DNA of 64,000 nt, from the NCBI GenBank assembly GCA_025054715.1, contig JANWYH010000001.1, positions 184,001 to 248,000 on the forward strand. Direction: 5' to 3'. Shown here in pieces: positions 18,617 through 28,007 of this stretch. A program made the position numbers and the translations under genes. This DNA is from Pyrinomonadaceae bacterium (GTDB lineage: Bacteria; Acidobacteriota; Blastocatellia; Pyrinomonadales; Pyrinomonadaceae). A model generated the notes under the pieces. It was not told the origin of the DNA. It ran no database searches and saw only the letters and a list, made by a program, of their open reading frames with translations. Numbering within the stretch: position 1 is the first letter of the stretch; every line of letters starts with the position of its first letter.

Positions 18617-20484
18617 TTGAGATCAACAAATTTTCTATGCCAAAGCTCTAACATCCATAAAATCCATAGAGCATGAGATTGATTACGGCGGCCTAATTCG
18701 TGTTCTTTCAAGAGAGTTTTGATGTAAGATGAGTTGAAATAACCTCTTTCTATTGTTTTCCTTTCACTTAGGATTTGTCTAATCTCGGTTTTAAGTTCGG
18801 AGTTTATCCACTCTTCTATTGGAACCCCAAAACCTTGTTTTGGACGATATAAAATCTCGCTGGGCACGATTCCTTCCATAGCTTTTTTGAGAATATATTT
18901 TGTTTGTGAGCCATTTAGTTTCAAGTTGGATGGTATCGTTTGGACAAACTCTATAAGCTCTTGATCAAGGAAAGGCGCTCTTGCCTCCAAAGATACAGCC
19001 ATGCTCATTCGATCAACCTTTACAAGAATATCCGAAGGTAGATAAGTTTTGCTGTCAAGATATAGCAGATTGTCAAGCTTGTCTTTGGTTTTTACTTTCT
19101 TGGCTATTTGAACGTAGCTTTCTTCACCTTTACAGAAACTGCTGTTTAAGGTTTTTATGAAGTCACCTGAATACAACAGAAGTTTTTTAATTCGATTAAA
19201 GTAGGAAATGCTGTCAATATAACTCGGTATGAAATCTAGAGAAATGTTGTGTAAATAATACTTTCCCTTTACTGAATGCGGGATTGCTTGACTTAACCTA
19301 TTGAGTCCTTTTTTGAGAATACAGGGAAGAGATGGCTTGTTTTTTGCGTTGACGTAACGCGTATATCCTGCAAAAAGCTCGTCACCACCGTCGCCTGACA
19401 GAGTAACAGTTACATATTCCCTTGCCATTTTCGAAACCATATAAGTCGGTAAAGCCGATGAGTCAGCGAAAGGTTCGTCAAAGTGCCAGACCAGCTCATC
19501 AACTACCTTCACAAGATCAGGTGTCACGATAAACTCGTGATGTTCGGTTTGAAAATACTTTGCTGCGATTCTTGCAAATTTCAATTCGTTGAAACTATCT
19601 TCATTAAATCCTATGGAAAAAGTTTTAACGGGTTTGTCTAAGAGTTTACTCATCATGGCGACCACAGTTGAAGAATCAATCCCGCCGCTTAAGAAAGCTC
19701 CTAAAGGCACTTCCGAGATCAGCCTGATTTTGACAGCTTCTTGTATCTTCCAGCGCAGAATTTCGATGTATTCTTCTTCTGTTTTAGGAGTAGTAATGGT
19801 TTGGTATCTGAAATCCCAATATTTTTCAGTGTGAATCTTGCCGTCTTTATAAATCAAAAAATGACCAGGTTGCAACTTTTTTGCGTCTTTGAAGATGCAA
19901 AATTCCTCAGGAACATAACCGAAAGTTATAAAAGCGTCAAGAGCTGCCAAATCTATTTGACGGCTCAATCCGCCGTGCTCAATTAAGGCTTTTAATTCGG
20001 AACCGAAGACAAAATCTCCTTCTTTGGTAACGGCATAAAACAAAGGTTTTTTGCCTACTCTGTCACGGGCAATAAAGAGCGTATGAGACTTAAAATCATA
20101 GATTGCAAAGGCAAACATTCCTCGGAGCTTTTCAACGCATCTGACTCCAAACTGCTCGTATGCATGAAGGATGGTTTCCGTGTCTGAGTTTGTTCGAAAT
20201 TTATGTCCAAATTTTTCAAGCTCGGATTTTAACTCTCGATAATTATAGATCTCCCCATTAAAAATAATCGCCATGCTTTCATCTTCATTCCAGATAGGCT
20301 GGCTTCCGCTTTTTAAGTCAATAATGGCAAGTCTTTGCATTCCGAGTGTTACCTTGTCCTTTATGAGAATACCCTGTTCATCAGGTCCTCGATGCCGAAT
20401 AGCCGAGCACATTGCTTTTATTTTTTCTTGTCTTTCTTCAGGACTTAAGTTTTTGTTCGAGATGAATCCTGCGATTCCGCACAT
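18610..20484 (-). CDS. asnB: Asparagine synthetase (glutamine-hydrolysing)
   Basis: 624-aa AsnB-type amidotransferase that makes asparagine, or amidates a related carboxylate, from glutamine and ATP. The class II glutaminase begins MCGIAGF with catalytic Cys2, followed by RHRGPDEQG, NGEIYNY and SDTETILH. The synthetase domain has the PP-loop LSGGIDSS and the LSGDGGDELFAGY motif. Length fits the larger AsnB forms that include exopolysaccharide-linked paralogues. Its start lies within the 3' end of mpl (40-nt overlap). Confidence 0.93.
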   Translation of the reverse strand: MCGIAGFISNKNLSPEERQEKIKAMCSAIRHRGPDEQGILIKDKVTLGMQRLAIIDLKSGSQPIWNEDESMAIIFNGEIYNYRELKSELEKFGHKFRTNSDTETILHAYEQFGVRCVEKLRGMFAFAIYDFKSHTLFIARDRVGKKPLFYAVTKEGDFVFGSELKALIEHGGLSRQIDLAALDAFITFGYVPEEFCIFKDAKKLQPGHFLIYKDGKIHTEKYWDFRYQTITTPKTEEEYIEILRWKIQEAVKIRLISEVPLGAFLSGGIDSSTVVAMMSKLLDKPVKTFSIGFNEDSFNELKFARIAAKYFQTEHHEFIVTPDLVKVVDELVWHFDEPFADSSALPTYMVSKMAREYVTVTLSGDGGDELFAGYTRYVNAKNKPSLPCILKKGLNRLSQAIPHSVKGKYYLHNISLDFIPSYIDSISYFNRIKKLLLYSGDFIKTLNSSFCKGEESYVQIAKKVKTKDKLDNLLYLDSKTYLPSDILVKVDRMSMAVSLEARAPFLDQELIEFVQTIPSNLKLNGSQTKYILKKAMEGIVPSEILYRPKQGFGVPIEEWINSELKTEIRQILSERKTIERGYFNSSYIKTLLKEHELGRRNQSHALWILWMLELWHRKFVDLNQ

Positions 20485-21893
20485 ATATTTTCCTTCAAAG
20501 CATTTAAAAGTTTTTCATGAATACCTCCGAATCCACCGTTTGACATTATAGCCACGACATCGCCACTTTGAAGCTCTGGGACGATCTCTCTGACTATCGT
20601 ATCGGCATCTGGATAGAAAGATGCGAGTTTACCTTGTTGTTTTAGAGTCTCTACTAGTTTGTGAACGTCTAAGGTTTTCCCAATTTCGCTTGCTTTAGAA
20701 GCATTGTAAACACCCGCTATGATAACGTAATCTGCAAGTTTGAATGCTTTTGAATATGGTTCTTGAAAGACTGCCAGTCTCGAAGACCAGGTTCTAGGTT
20801 CAAAAATGGCAATAATCCTATTTTCGGGAAATTTTATTCTCAAAGCCTTGAGCGTTTCCTCAACTGCAGTCGGATGATGGGCGAAATCATCTATAACCGT
20901 TACTCCCTTTTCTACACCTCTAATCTCCATTCTTCTTTTTACAGACTTAAAAGTGTCAAAGGCTTCTTGGATTTTTTCTTTACTGATACCCCAAAAATTA
21001 GCTACTGCAATTACGGCTAGACAGTTTCTTACATTGAATTCTCCGATCAATGAAGTTTGAAACTCTCCGAAGAGCTTGCCATTATTGAAGACCTCGAAAA
21101 AGGTTTTACCTTCTGAAAATTTTATGTTTCGAGCCTGCCAATCAGCAGCTTCATTTAGTGCAAAAGTTTCCACTTTTGTAAAGAGTTTTCCTTTCATGCT
21201 TTGAAGCACATCCCTGACAGCTTCTGAGTCAATTCCACAGATAAGCCTGCCATTTCCTGGCACTAAATTCATCAAGCGTGAGAATTGATATTTAATCTCC
21301 TCAAGATCGCGGTAAATATCGGCGTGATCGAACTCTATGTTGTTTATAATTGCAACCTCTGGTAAATAATGCATAAACTTCGGCTTTTTATCAAAATAAG
21401 CTGTGTCGTATTCATCGCCTTCGATTATGAAATAAGGGCTTTCAGTTACGCGGAAACTAGAGTCAAAATTTTGTGCTATGCCGCCAACAAGAAAAGATGG
21501 GTTTAAGCCACCTACTTCGCAAACCCATGCGGCGAGGCTTGTAGTTGTGGTTTTTCCGTGAGTTCCTGCAACAACGAGACTCTTTTTGCCTCTGATGAAC
21601 TCTTCCTTTACTACTTCAGCTTGAGAACGATAAATGAGTTTTCGGTTGAGAACTTCTTCTAATTCTGGATTGCCTCGTGAGATGGCATTTCCAACGATTA
21701 TGCAATCTGCGCCTACGCTTAAATTTTCAGGCTTGTAGCCGTGTAGAATTTGAATGCCTAGCTTTTCAAGCTGAGTTGACATAGGCGGGTAAACGTTTTG
21801 GTCTGAACCTGTTACTTTGTGACCGCGAGCCTTCAACATTCCTGCAAGGCTCGCCATTGCTGTTCCGCAGATTCCGATTAAGTGATAGTGCAT
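20445..21893 (-). CDS. mpl: UDP-MurNAc:L-Ala-gamma-D-Glu-meso-DAP ligase
   Basis: 482-aa Mur-ligase family protein that recycles the murein tripeptide by attaching it to UDP-MurNAc. The N-terminus HLIGICGTAMASLAGML is diagnostic for Mpl rather than MurC. The ATP site is AGTHGKTTTT, with EGDEYDTAYFDKKPKF and DDFAHHPTAVEETL further on. Length is typical (about 450-480). It implies meso-DAP peptidoglycan, consistent with dapA and murI in the same window. The 40-nt overlap with asnB suggests a shared transcript. Confidence 0.95.
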   Translation of the reverse strand: MHYHLIGICGTAMASLAGMLKARGHKVTGSDQNVYPPMSTQLEKLGIQILHGYKPENLSVGADCIIVGNAISRGNPELEEVLNRKLIYRSQAEVVKEEFIRGKKSLVVAGTHGKTTTTSLAAWVCEVGGLNPSFLVGGIAQNFDSSFRVTESPYFIIEGDEYDTAYFDKKPKFMHYLPEVAIINNIEFDHADIYRDLEEIKYQFSRLMNLVPGNGRLICGIDSEAVRDVLQSMKGKLFTKVETFALNEAADWQARNIKFSEGKTFFEVFNNGKLFGEFQTSLIGEFNVRNCLAVIAVANFWGISKEKIQEAFDTFKSVKRRMEIRGVEKGVTVIDDFAHHPTAVEETLKALRIKFPENRIIAIFEPRTWSSRLAVFQEPYSKAFKLADYVIIAGVYNASKASEIGKTLDVHKLVETLKQQGKLASFYPDADTIVREIVPELQSGDVVAIMSNGGFGGIHEKLLNALKENICAESQDSSRTKT

Positions 21894-21947
21894 ACAATTA
21901 ATTTATGATAAGGAGTTAGAAGAAAATAGAAAACCTAAACAGTTGAT

Positions 21948-22400
21948 TTATTCTTGCGGAATCGTCGAACCTTTTGGGAAAAATTCTAAAGATGCTGAAT
22001 TTACGCAGTATCTCAGCCCTGTAGGCGGTGGCCCGTCTGGAAATACATGTCCTTGATGCCCATCACATCTAGCGCATCTTATTTCGATTCTTACCATTCC
22101 AAAAGAGAAGTCTCGATAGTATTTCAGGTGTTCTTCATCAAAAGGCGCAAAGAATGAAGCCCAACCAGTACCTGAATCGAACTTTGAATCTGAGGAAAAC
22201 AGCGGTAATCTACAAAGCTTACAGGCGTAAATGCCTTCTTCTTTATTGTAAGTCAAGCTTCCACAAAATGGCGGTTCAGTGCCATGATTTATCAAAACTC
22301 TATATGCTTCCGGGTCAAGTTTTCTGGCTAACTCCATTCTTTTTTCTTCGTCTATTGGAGTAATGTCGTAGCCAGAAGCAGATATTTTTCTGTTTACCAT
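21948..22400 (-). CDS. msrB: Peptide-methionine (R)-S-oxide reductase
   Basis: 150-aa MsrB that repairs methionine-R-sulfoxide. The structural zinc cysteines are in ACKLCRLPLF and RCARCDGHQGHVF; the catalytic motif RYCVNSASLEF is intact. No signal peptide is present, so it acts in the cytoplasm. A second resolving Cys is not obvious, so recycling may depend directly on thioredoxin. It stands alone between mpl and the arsR-type gene, with about 50 and 110 nt gaps. Confidence 0.96.
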   Translation of the reverse strand: MVNRKISASGYDITPIDEEKRMELARKLDPEAYRVLINHGTEPPFCGSLTYNKEEGIYACKLCRLPLFSSDSKFDSGTGWASFFAPFDEEHLKYYRDFSFGMVRIEIRCARCDGHQGHVFPDGPPPTGLRYCVNSASLEFFPKGSTIPQE

Positions 22401-22512
22401 AGCAAAATTTTAGCATAAATAGCCAAACAAATAACTCTTATGAAAATAGAGGAAACGCCTTAGCTGAGATATTCTACTCTTTCACTCTTTCAGCTTTATC
22501 TTAGAGGAAAAA

Positions 22513-22932
22513 TCACAATAGAAAGATTTCCAACTCTTTCTTGCACTCTTTAATTCTCGTATCTGTTTTAACAAATATGTTTGATTTTGGTAGTTTTTTC
22601 TCAGGTGATGTAATTATCTTGAAAAATTCCTTAATGTCGTGTTTCAGTTCATCTTGTTGTGATAACCAGCTAAGAATGTTTTTCAGTATTTCTGCGAAAT
22701 AAGGATTTTCAGGCTTAACTAGCCTGTAGTGTATCCATTTTCCGTCGCGGCGCCCCCTGACCAATTTTGCCTCTTTCAATACGGAAATATGGCGCGAGAT
22801 TTTAGGTTGAGGCTGCTTTAAAGTCTCACAAATAAGATTTATGCAAGCTTCTCCGTAACTAAGAAGATTTAGAATCCTAAGTCTAGTTTCGTCAGTAAAA
22901 GCAATGAAAAAAAGCCATTCTTGTTTTGTCAT
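22513..22932 (-). CDS. ArsR-family transcriptional regulator
   Basis: 139-aa winged-helix repressor. The HTH spans about residues 10-75 (RLRILNLLSYGEAC, QPQPKISRHISVLKEAKLV, GRRDGKWIHYRL). Cys30 is at the position of the ArsR metal-site Cys, but the second one (Cys35) is not at the ELCVCD position, so metal sensing is uncertain. A C-terminal extension of about 50 residues contains another Cys. It diverges from the PLP enzyme gene, and imperfect direct repeats in the shared 120-nt promoter region look like its operator. Confidence 0.9.
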   Translation of the reverse strand: MTKQEWLFFIAFTDETRLRILNLLSYGEACINLICETLKQPQPKISRHISVLKEAKLVRGRRDGKWIHYRLVKPENPYFAEILKNILSWLSQQDELKHDIKEFFKIITSPEKKLPKSNIFVKTDTRIKECKKELEIFLL

Positions 22933-22959
22933 TTCTTTAAATTCTTTTTTACTTAGGAT

Positions 22960-22976
22960 TTTAATTCAGTTTTTCA
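22960..22976. repeat. Operator candidate copy 1 (arsR side)
   Basis: Sequence TTTAATTCAGTTTTTCA, an imperfect copy of 23015-23031 about 55 nt away in direct orientation. It would lie in the 5' leader of the arsR-like gene. Confidence 0.4.
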
Positions 22977-22991
22977 ACGAATGCAATATAA

Positions 22992-23019
22992 AGTATATGT
23001 TTATAAAAATTGCTTTCAA
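22992..23019 (-). promoter_or_regulatory. Promoter of the arsR-like gene
   Basis: Minus-strand TTGAAA (23019-23014), a 16-nt spacer and TATACT (22997-22992). Its -35 is inside the second operator-like repeat. Confidence 0.5.
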
Positions 23020-23038
23020 TTCAGTATTTGAGTAGTAT
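23010..23038 (+). promoter_or_regulatory. Promoter of the Cys/Met PLP enzyme gene
   Basis: TTGCTT (23010-23015), a 17-nt spacer and TAGTAT (23033-23038). The predicted start near 23045 leaves only about 8 nt before ATG 23053, without a Shine-Dalgarno sequence. Confidence 0.5.
23015..23031. repeat. Operator candidate copy 2, between the divergent -35 boxes
   Basis: TTCAATTCAGTATTTGA shares TxAATTCAGTxTTT with 22960-22976. It overlaps the -35 elements of both divergent promoters, where bound repressor would block both. Confidence 0.4.
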
Positions 23039-23052
23039 TTACCTTCTGTAAG

Positions 23053-24228
23053 ATGAAAAAGGAAAAGTCTTTTTATACAAAAGCTGTTCACGTGGGAAGA
23101 GATTTAGAAAATCATTATGGGGCCTTAAACATTCCTATCTACAATTCTTCAGTTTTTGCCTTTACTGATGTTGAACAGGCGGCGGCTATTCACAGTTACA
23201 AAGAGGAAGGATACTTTTATGGTCGTCTTGGTAATCCCACACAAAAAGCTTTAGAGAAAGCAGTAGCCGAACTGGAAGAAGGTGAAGATGCTGTAGCCCT
23301 TGCTTCTGGGATGGCAGCTATTTCGGCCTGTGTGTTAACTTTTCTGAAAGCTGGCGATTGTATAGTTGCGCCGTTTTCTATGTATTCCACAACAACCCTT
23401 CTTTTTAAAGAGCTGAATAGGTTTGGAATAAAGGTAAAATTTATAGACTCTGTTGATGTAGAAAGTTATTCTTCTGCTGTTTGTAAAGATACAAAACTTT
23501 TTTGGATAGAAACGCCATCAAATCCCTTGCTTAGAATAACTGATTTGTCGGCCGTTGCAGAGATAGCAAATTCGAAAGGGATTATAACAGTAGCGGACAA
23601 TACCTTTGCTACTTCATTTAATCAAAAACCGTTAAACTTTGGTGTTGATCTTGTTGTTCACAGCGCAACTAAATATTTAGGTGGTCACAGTGATCTTTCA
23701 GCTGGTTTGATCGTTGGGAAGAAGGAATTTATTGAAGACATACGCCGCAAGGCTTTGAGATTATACGGTGGAAGCATTGCTCCTCAAGTAGCTTGGCTGG
23801 TTTTAAGGGGTATAAAGACTTTAGCTTTGAGAATGGAGAGGCATAATTACAACGCATCTGTTATAGCGAATATGTTATCAAGGCATAAGAAAGTAAGAAA
23901 GGTTTATTATCCAGGATTGACTTCTCATGAAGGCCATAATATTGCAAAAAAGCAGATGCAGGGTTTTGGAGGCATGGTTTCTTTTGATGTTGGAAGTTTT
24001 GAAGCAGGGAAAAAGTTAGTAAACAGTCTAAAGCTCTGCATTTTGGGGACTTCTTTAGGTGGTGTTGAGACTCTAATCCAGCATTCGGCATCTATGACTC
24101 ATGGTTCTTTGTCTGAAGAGGAAAGGAGCAAAGCAGGAGTTACTGACGGGCTTATAAGGTTGTCTGTTGGAATAGAGGACGTTAACGATATAATTGCTGA
24201 TTTGGAAGAAGCTTTCTCTGTTTGTTAA
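23053..24228 (+). CDS. Cys/Met-metabolism PLP enzyme (cystathionine gamma-synthase/lyase or methionine gamma-lyase type)
   Basis: 391-aa fold-type I PLP enzyme of the transsulfuration family. The PLP lysine is Lys207 in SATKYLGGHSD; YGRLGNPT, ASGMAAISA and ETPSNPLLRI are the other family blocks. The active-site loop reads PFSMYSTTTLLF where synthases have YGGT, so the reaction (synthase, lyase or sulfhydrylase) cannot be fixed. Length is full. The divergent ArsR-type gene and shared operator-like repeats suggest repression tied to sulfur amino acid status or a thiol stress signal. A terminator hairpin covers its last codons. Confidence 0.9.
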   Translation: MKKEKSFYTKAVHVGRDLENHYGALNIPIYNSSVFAFTDVEQAAAIHSYKEEGYFYGRLGNPTQKALEKAVAELEEGEDAVALASGMAAISACVLTFLKAGDCIVAPFSMYSTTTLLFKELNRFGIKVKFIDSVDVESYSSAVCKDTKLFWIETPSNPLLRITDLSAVAEIANSKGIITVADNTFATSFNQKPLNFGVDLVVHSATKYLGGHSDLSAGLIVGKKEFIEDIRRKALRLYGGSIAPQVAWLVLRGIKTLALRMERHNYNASVIANMLSRHKKVRKVYYPGLTSHEGHNIAKKQMQGFGGMVSFDVGSFEAGKKLVNSLKLCILGTSLGGVETLIQHSASMTHGSLSEEERSKAGVTDGLIRLSVGIEDVNDIIADLEEAFSVC

Positions 24229-24251
24229 ATCTGTGTTAACAGAGGCTTTTT
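24216..24251 (+). terminator. Intrinsic terminator overlapping the end of the PLP enzyme gene
   Basis: Arms CTCTGTT (24216-24222) and AACAGAG (24238-24244) form a 7-bp stem, followed by GCTTTTT. The 5' arm lies within the last codons and the stop codon sits in the loop. Confidence 0.5.
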
Positions 24252-24255
24252 AGTT

Positions 24256-24285
24256 TTGATAACTTTATGCAAATTTGTTTATGAT
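24256..24285 (+). promoter_or_regulatory. Promoter of pstSCAB-phoU
   Basis: TTGATA (24256-24261), an 18-nt spacer and TATGAT (24280-24285), giving a start near 24292 and a 30-nt leader with AGAAGAGG before ATG 24322. I see no clear Pho box. Confidence 0.5.
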
Positions 24286-24321
24286 ATGTTTTCAAAAACA
24301 TTTTTTCAGAAGAGGTTTGAG

Positions 24322-25326
24322 ATGAGAAAGCTGCTATCTATTCTTGTTTTGTTATTTCTTTTAATGAGTTGTGCGAAAAGGCAGGAATCTGAAAAACTTA
24401 TCAAAATAGATGGTTCTAGCACTTTATTTCCTGTTACTGAAGCGGTTGCTGAGGAGTTTCAAAAACAAAAGCAAGGTAAAATAAGAGTTACTGTTGGAAT
24501 TTCAGGCACTGGTGGTGGTTTCAAGAAGTTCATACGAGGTGAAATTGACATAGCGAACGCTTCTCGTCCGATTTTGAAAGAAGAAATGGAGCAAGCAAGG
24601 GCTAATGGAATAGAGTACATTGAGCTTCCAGTTGCTTTCGATGCTTTAACGGTTGTAGTTAACAAAGAAAACAATTGGGTTGATTACTTGACGGTTGAGG
24701 AACTGAAAAAAGTTTGGGAGCCCGAAGCTCAAGAGAAGATAACCAAATGGAGTCAAATTAGGCCTGGATTTCCTGATGAAAAAATAGTATTGTTTGGAGC
24801 AGGAGCAGATTCGGGAACTTTTGATTATTTTACCGATGCCATAGTCGGCAAGCCTAAGGCTAGCCGAGGCGATTATACTGCAAGCGAAGATGATAACGTT
24901 TTAGTCCAAGGTATAGAAGGCAACAAGTACTCTTTAGGGTACATTCCTTTTGCTTACTATGCCCCGCACAGTGATAGAATGAAAGCCGTTCCGATAAAAT
25001 GGGATAAGAACAAGGTTAAAGAACCAGTTGTTCCTTCTTTAGAGAACGTTCTTGCTGGTATTTATAATCCACTTTCAAGACCACTTTTTATCTATGTGAG
25101 CAAAAAGTCTTTGGAGGAAAAGCCGGAAGTTAGAGAATTTGTTGAGTTCTATCTAAAAATGGCAGCTACTTTAGCAAAAGAAGTGAAATATTTGCCCTTA
25201 CCTGAAAAGGCTTATGAAATGGGGCTTCAGCGTGTAGCTCGAATGCAAACAGGAACAGGTTTTGGTGGGATACCTGAGGTTGGATTAGGAATAGAAGAAA
25301 TTTTGAATCGTCCTCCGAAGTCGTAG
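24322..25326 (+). CDS. pstS: Phosphate ABC transporter substrate-binding lipoprotein
   Basis: 334-aa phosphate-binding protein. The N-terminus MRKLLSILVLLFLLMSCAK is a lipoprotein signal with lipobox LMSC, so it is membrane-anchored rather than free in the periplasm. IDGSSTLFPVTEAVAEEF and GISGTGGGFKKFIRGEIDIANASRP line the phosphate site, with GAGADSGTFDYFTDA as the second half of the pocket. ATG 24322 has AGAAGAGG upstream; the frame extends to TTG 24256, which would destroy the signal peptide. First gene of pstSCAB-phoU. Confidence 0.96.
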   Translation: MRKLLSILVLLFLLMSCAKRQESEKLIKIDGSSTLFPVTEAVAEEFQKQKQGKIRVTVGISGTGGGFKKFIRGEIDIANASRPILKEEMEQARANGIEYIELPVAFDALTVVVNKENNWVDYLTVEELKKVWEPEAQEKITKWSQIRPGFPDEKIVLFGAGADSGTFDYFTDAIVGKPKASRGDYTASEDDNVLVQGIEGNKYSLGYIPFAYYAPHSDRMKAVPIKWDKNKVKEPVVPSLENVLAGIYNPLSRPLFIYVSKKSLEEKPEVREFVEFYLKMAATLAKEVKYLPLPEKAYEMGLQRVARMQTGTGFGGIPEVGLGIEEILNRPPKS

Positions 25327-25352
25327 TGTTTGGAGGGCTAATTGCTAGAAAT

Positions 25353-26288
25353 ATGAATCCTGCATTAGAAGCGAGCAAAACAAATGCTGATGATTTAACT
25401 TCGTACGAAAAATTTATACGTTTGAAAGAGAAAGTTATAGAATCCCTACTCTTTCTTGCAGCTTTGTTTTCAATTACGATAACATTGGGGATTTTTGGAA
25501 TTTTAGTTTATGAGTCCTTAGCCTTTTTTAGCCATGTTTCTTTGATTGAGTTTTTGACCGATACGTTATGGACTCCGCTTTTTAGTCCACCGAGGTTTGG
25601 GATATTGCCTTTAGTTACTGGAACGCTAGTGACGACTGCGGTAGCTTTGATAGTTGCTTTACCAATAGGTTCGGTTGTTGCTATTTATCTCAGTGAATTT
25701 TCGCCGAGAGTAGTTAGGGAGGTCTTAAAGCCCGTATTGGAGCTATTAAGTGCCGTTCCGACAGTTGTTTATGGGTATTTTGCTTTGCTTTTTGTTTCGC
25801 CTTTGTTGCAGAAGATAGTGCCTGATCTTCCGACCTTTAACATGCTGAGCGCGGGTATAGTGATGGGAATAATGATAATTCCTTACGTTAGTTCCCTGAG
25901 TGAAGATGCAATGAGGGCTGTTCCAATGTCGCTTAGGGAAAGCTCCTATGCTCTGGGGGCAAATCGGATAATAACTGCTTTGAAGGTAGTATATCCAGCT
26001 GCTTTTTCTGGAATTGTGGCTTCGTATATCTTGGCGATTTCTCGTGCTTTGGGTGAAACGATGATTGTGGCGATTGCGGCTGGAATGCAGCCTAATTTAA
26101 CGCTTGATCCACGCGAGCCGGCAGCTACAATAACTGCGTTTATAGTTCAGGTAAGTTTAGGAGATTTGCCACATGGTAGCATTGGTTACCAATCTATTTT
26201 TGCTGCTGGTTTGACCTTATTTTTAATGACTTTAGTTTTCAACGTGATAGGATTTTACCTAAAGAGAAAATACAGAGAAGCTTATTGA
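25353..26288 (+). CDS. pstC: Phosphate ABC transporter permease
   Basis: 311-aa inner-membrane permease with about six TM helices (first near residues 30-55 from this start). The EAA loop is SLRESSYALGANR. Typical PstC motifs include SAVPTVVYGYFALLF and AISRALGETMIVAIAAG. ATG 25353 is used, but GTG 25326, which overlaps the pstS stop by 1 nt, is possible; GGAGGG at 25332-25337 is somewhat far from the ATG. Confidence 0.95.
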   Translation: MNPALEASKTNADDLTSYEKFIRLKEKVIESLLFLAALFSITITLGIFGILVYESLAFFSHVSLIEFLTDTLWTPLFSPPRFGILPLVTGTLVTTAVALIVALPIGSVVAIYLSEFSPRVVREVLKPVLELLSAVPTVVYGYFALLFVSPLLQKIVPDLPTFNMLSAGIVMGIMIIPYVSSLSEDAMRAVPMSLRESSYALGANRIITALKVVYPAAFSGIVASYILAISRALGETMIVAIAAGMQPNLTLDPREPAATITAFIVQVSLGDLPHGSIGYQSIFAAGLTLFLMTLVFNVIGFYLKRKYREAY

Positions 26289-26293
26289 AGCTT

Positions 26294-27199
26294 ATGGAAT
26301 ATTCGGAAATCATAAGAAAACGCAAACGAGAGGATTTTATTTTTAACGTTATAGGAATTTTCTGTACTCTAGTTGGGATAGTTACTTTAGGAGCTTTGAT
26401 TGTTGACCTCGTAATGGATGGTTTTCAGAAGCTAAACTGGCAATTTTTTACTTCTTATCCTTCTCGTTTTGCTGATAAGGCTGGAATTTTGTCGGCATGG
26501 GTGGGGACTCTTTTAGTAATGTTGGTAACTGCTGTTACGGCAGTGCCTCTCGGAGTTGCGGCTGGGGTGTATCTCGAAGAGTATGCTCGTAGGAATTGGC
26601 TTACTAGTCTTATAGAAATAAATATAGCTAATCTTGCAGGAGTGCCTTCTATTGTTTATGGTTTAATGGCTTTAGGATTGCTGGTTTATCAATTGCAGTT
26701 GGGACAGAGTATTCTAACTGGCGGGATAACACTTGCTTTTTTGATTTTGCCGATAGTTATAGTTTCTACCAGGGAGGCTTTGAGAACTATTCCGCAAGGC
26801 ATTCGAGAGGCCGCACTTGCTTTAGGTTCAACGAATTGGCAGGTTGTAAGGCATCATCTATTGCCTTATGCTACTGGGGGAATTTTAACTGGAGTTATAA
26901 TAGCTCTTTCTAGAGCCATAGGTGAAACGGCGCCTTTAGTTACCATAGGTGCACTTACCTTTATTGCGTTCTTGCCGCCATCGCCAATTCAATCTGAACC
27001 CCCTTATATTTCTTTTGATTGGATATGGTCGCCTTTTTCTGTTCTGCCCATACAGATGTTTAACTGGGTTTCGAGACCGGATAGAGACTTTGCAGTTAAT
27101 GCAGCAGGTGCAGGCCTTGCTTTAATTACGGCAACTCTCTCGCTTAATGCTGCAGCTATATTTATTCGTTACAGAATGAGGAAGAAGATAACTTGGTAG
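26294..27199 (+). CDS. pstA: Phosphate ABC transporter permease
   Basis: 301-aa permease partner of PstC with about six TM helices. [14 protein letters not shown], the EAA loop [15 protein letters not shown] and [16 protein letters not shown] are family hallmarks. A TTG at 26285 overlaps the pstC stop (TTGA) and would allow translational coupling; ATG 26294 is the more conventional start. Immediately followed by pstB. Confidence 0.95.
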   Translation: MEYSEIIRKRKREDFIFNVIGIFCTLVGIVTLGALIVDLVMDGFQKLNWQFFTSYPSRFADKAGILSAWVGTLLVMLVTAVTAVPLGVAAGVYLEEYARRNWLTSLIEINIANLAGVPSIVYGLMALGLLVYQLQLGQSILTGGITLAFLILPIVIVSTREALRTIPQGIREAALALGSTNWQVVRHHLLPYATGGILTGVIIALSRAIGETAPLVTIGALTFIAFLPPSPIQSEPPYISFDWIWSPFSVLPIQMFNWVSRPDRDFAVNAAGAGLALITATLSLNAAAIFIRYRMRKKITW

Positions 27200-27206
27200 G
27201 CTTTTT

Positions 27207-28004
27207 ATGGATTCTTTTTCTGAAAGGGAAACATTAGCTACAGAGAAGATAAAGGCGGAAGTCAGAAGGCTTAACTTTTATTATGGTAGTAAGCAAGCTC
27301 TGAAAAATATAAATCTTCGTTTTGCAGAGAATAAGGTAACTGCAATTATTGGACCGTCGGGTTGTGGAAAGTCAACTCTTTTAAGATGCTTAAATCGAAT
27401 TCATGATCTCTATCCTGATATTCGCTACGAAGGCGAGATTATTCTTTATCCGAGCCTTATAAACATAATTTCGCCAAAAGTTGATCCGCTTGAGATGAGA
27501 ATGCGTGTGGGAATGGTTTTTCAAAAGCCAACTGTTTTCCCAAAATCTATATTTGAGAATGTTGCTTTCGGACTACGTCTTCAGGGTGAGAAGAGTAAAA
27601 GTGTTATTGAAGGAAAGGTAGAAAAGGCTTTAAAAATGGCTTTTCTTTGGGAGGAAGTGAAAGACAGGCTCCACAGATCGGCTTATGATCTTTCCGGCGG
27701 ACAGCAGCAGCGTCTTTGTATTGCAAGGGTTCTCGCAACAAGACCGGAGATTTTACTTTTTGACGAGCCTACTTCAGCCCTTGATCCGACGGCTACGGCA
27801 AAAATCGAAGAGTTGATAGTTAGTCTCAAAGAAAAGATTACGGTTATCATTGTAACTCATAACATGCAACAAGCGGCTAGAATATCCGATTATACAGCTT
27901 TTATGTATCTTGGCGAATTGATTGAATTTGATAGAACAGCAAAGATCTTTCAAAATCCTTCTGAGAAATTAACAGAAGATTATATAACGGGGAATTTTGG
28001 TTAG
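27207..28004 (+). CDS. pstB: Phosphate ABC transporter ATPase
   Basis: 265-aa ATPase of the Pst importer. [14 protein letters not shown] is followed by Walker [10 protein letters not shown], the PstB-specific [13 protein letters not shown]-loop [13 protein letters not shown], signature [16 protein letters not shown], Walker [13 protein letters not shown] and H-loop [11 protein letters not shown]. Eight nt separate it from pstA and 3 nt from phoU, as usual in this operon. Confidence 0.97.
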   Translation: MDSFSERETLATEKIKAEVRRLNFYYGSKQALKNINLRFAENKVTAIIGPSGCGKSTLLRCLNRIHDLYPDIRYEGEIILYPSLINIISPKVDPLEMRMRVGMVFQKPTVFPKSIFENVAFGLRLQGEKSKSVIEGKVEKALKMAFLWEEVKDRLHRSAYDLSGGQQQRLCIARVLATRPEILLFDEPTSALDPTATAKIEELIVSLKEKITVIIVTHNMQQAARISDYTAFMYLGELIEFDRTAKIFQNPSEKLTEDYITGNFG

Positions 28005-28007
28005 AAG

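Noticed and set aside
24229-24321. Pho box upstream of pstS
   Set aside because: No pair of CTGTCAT-like direct repeats could be found.
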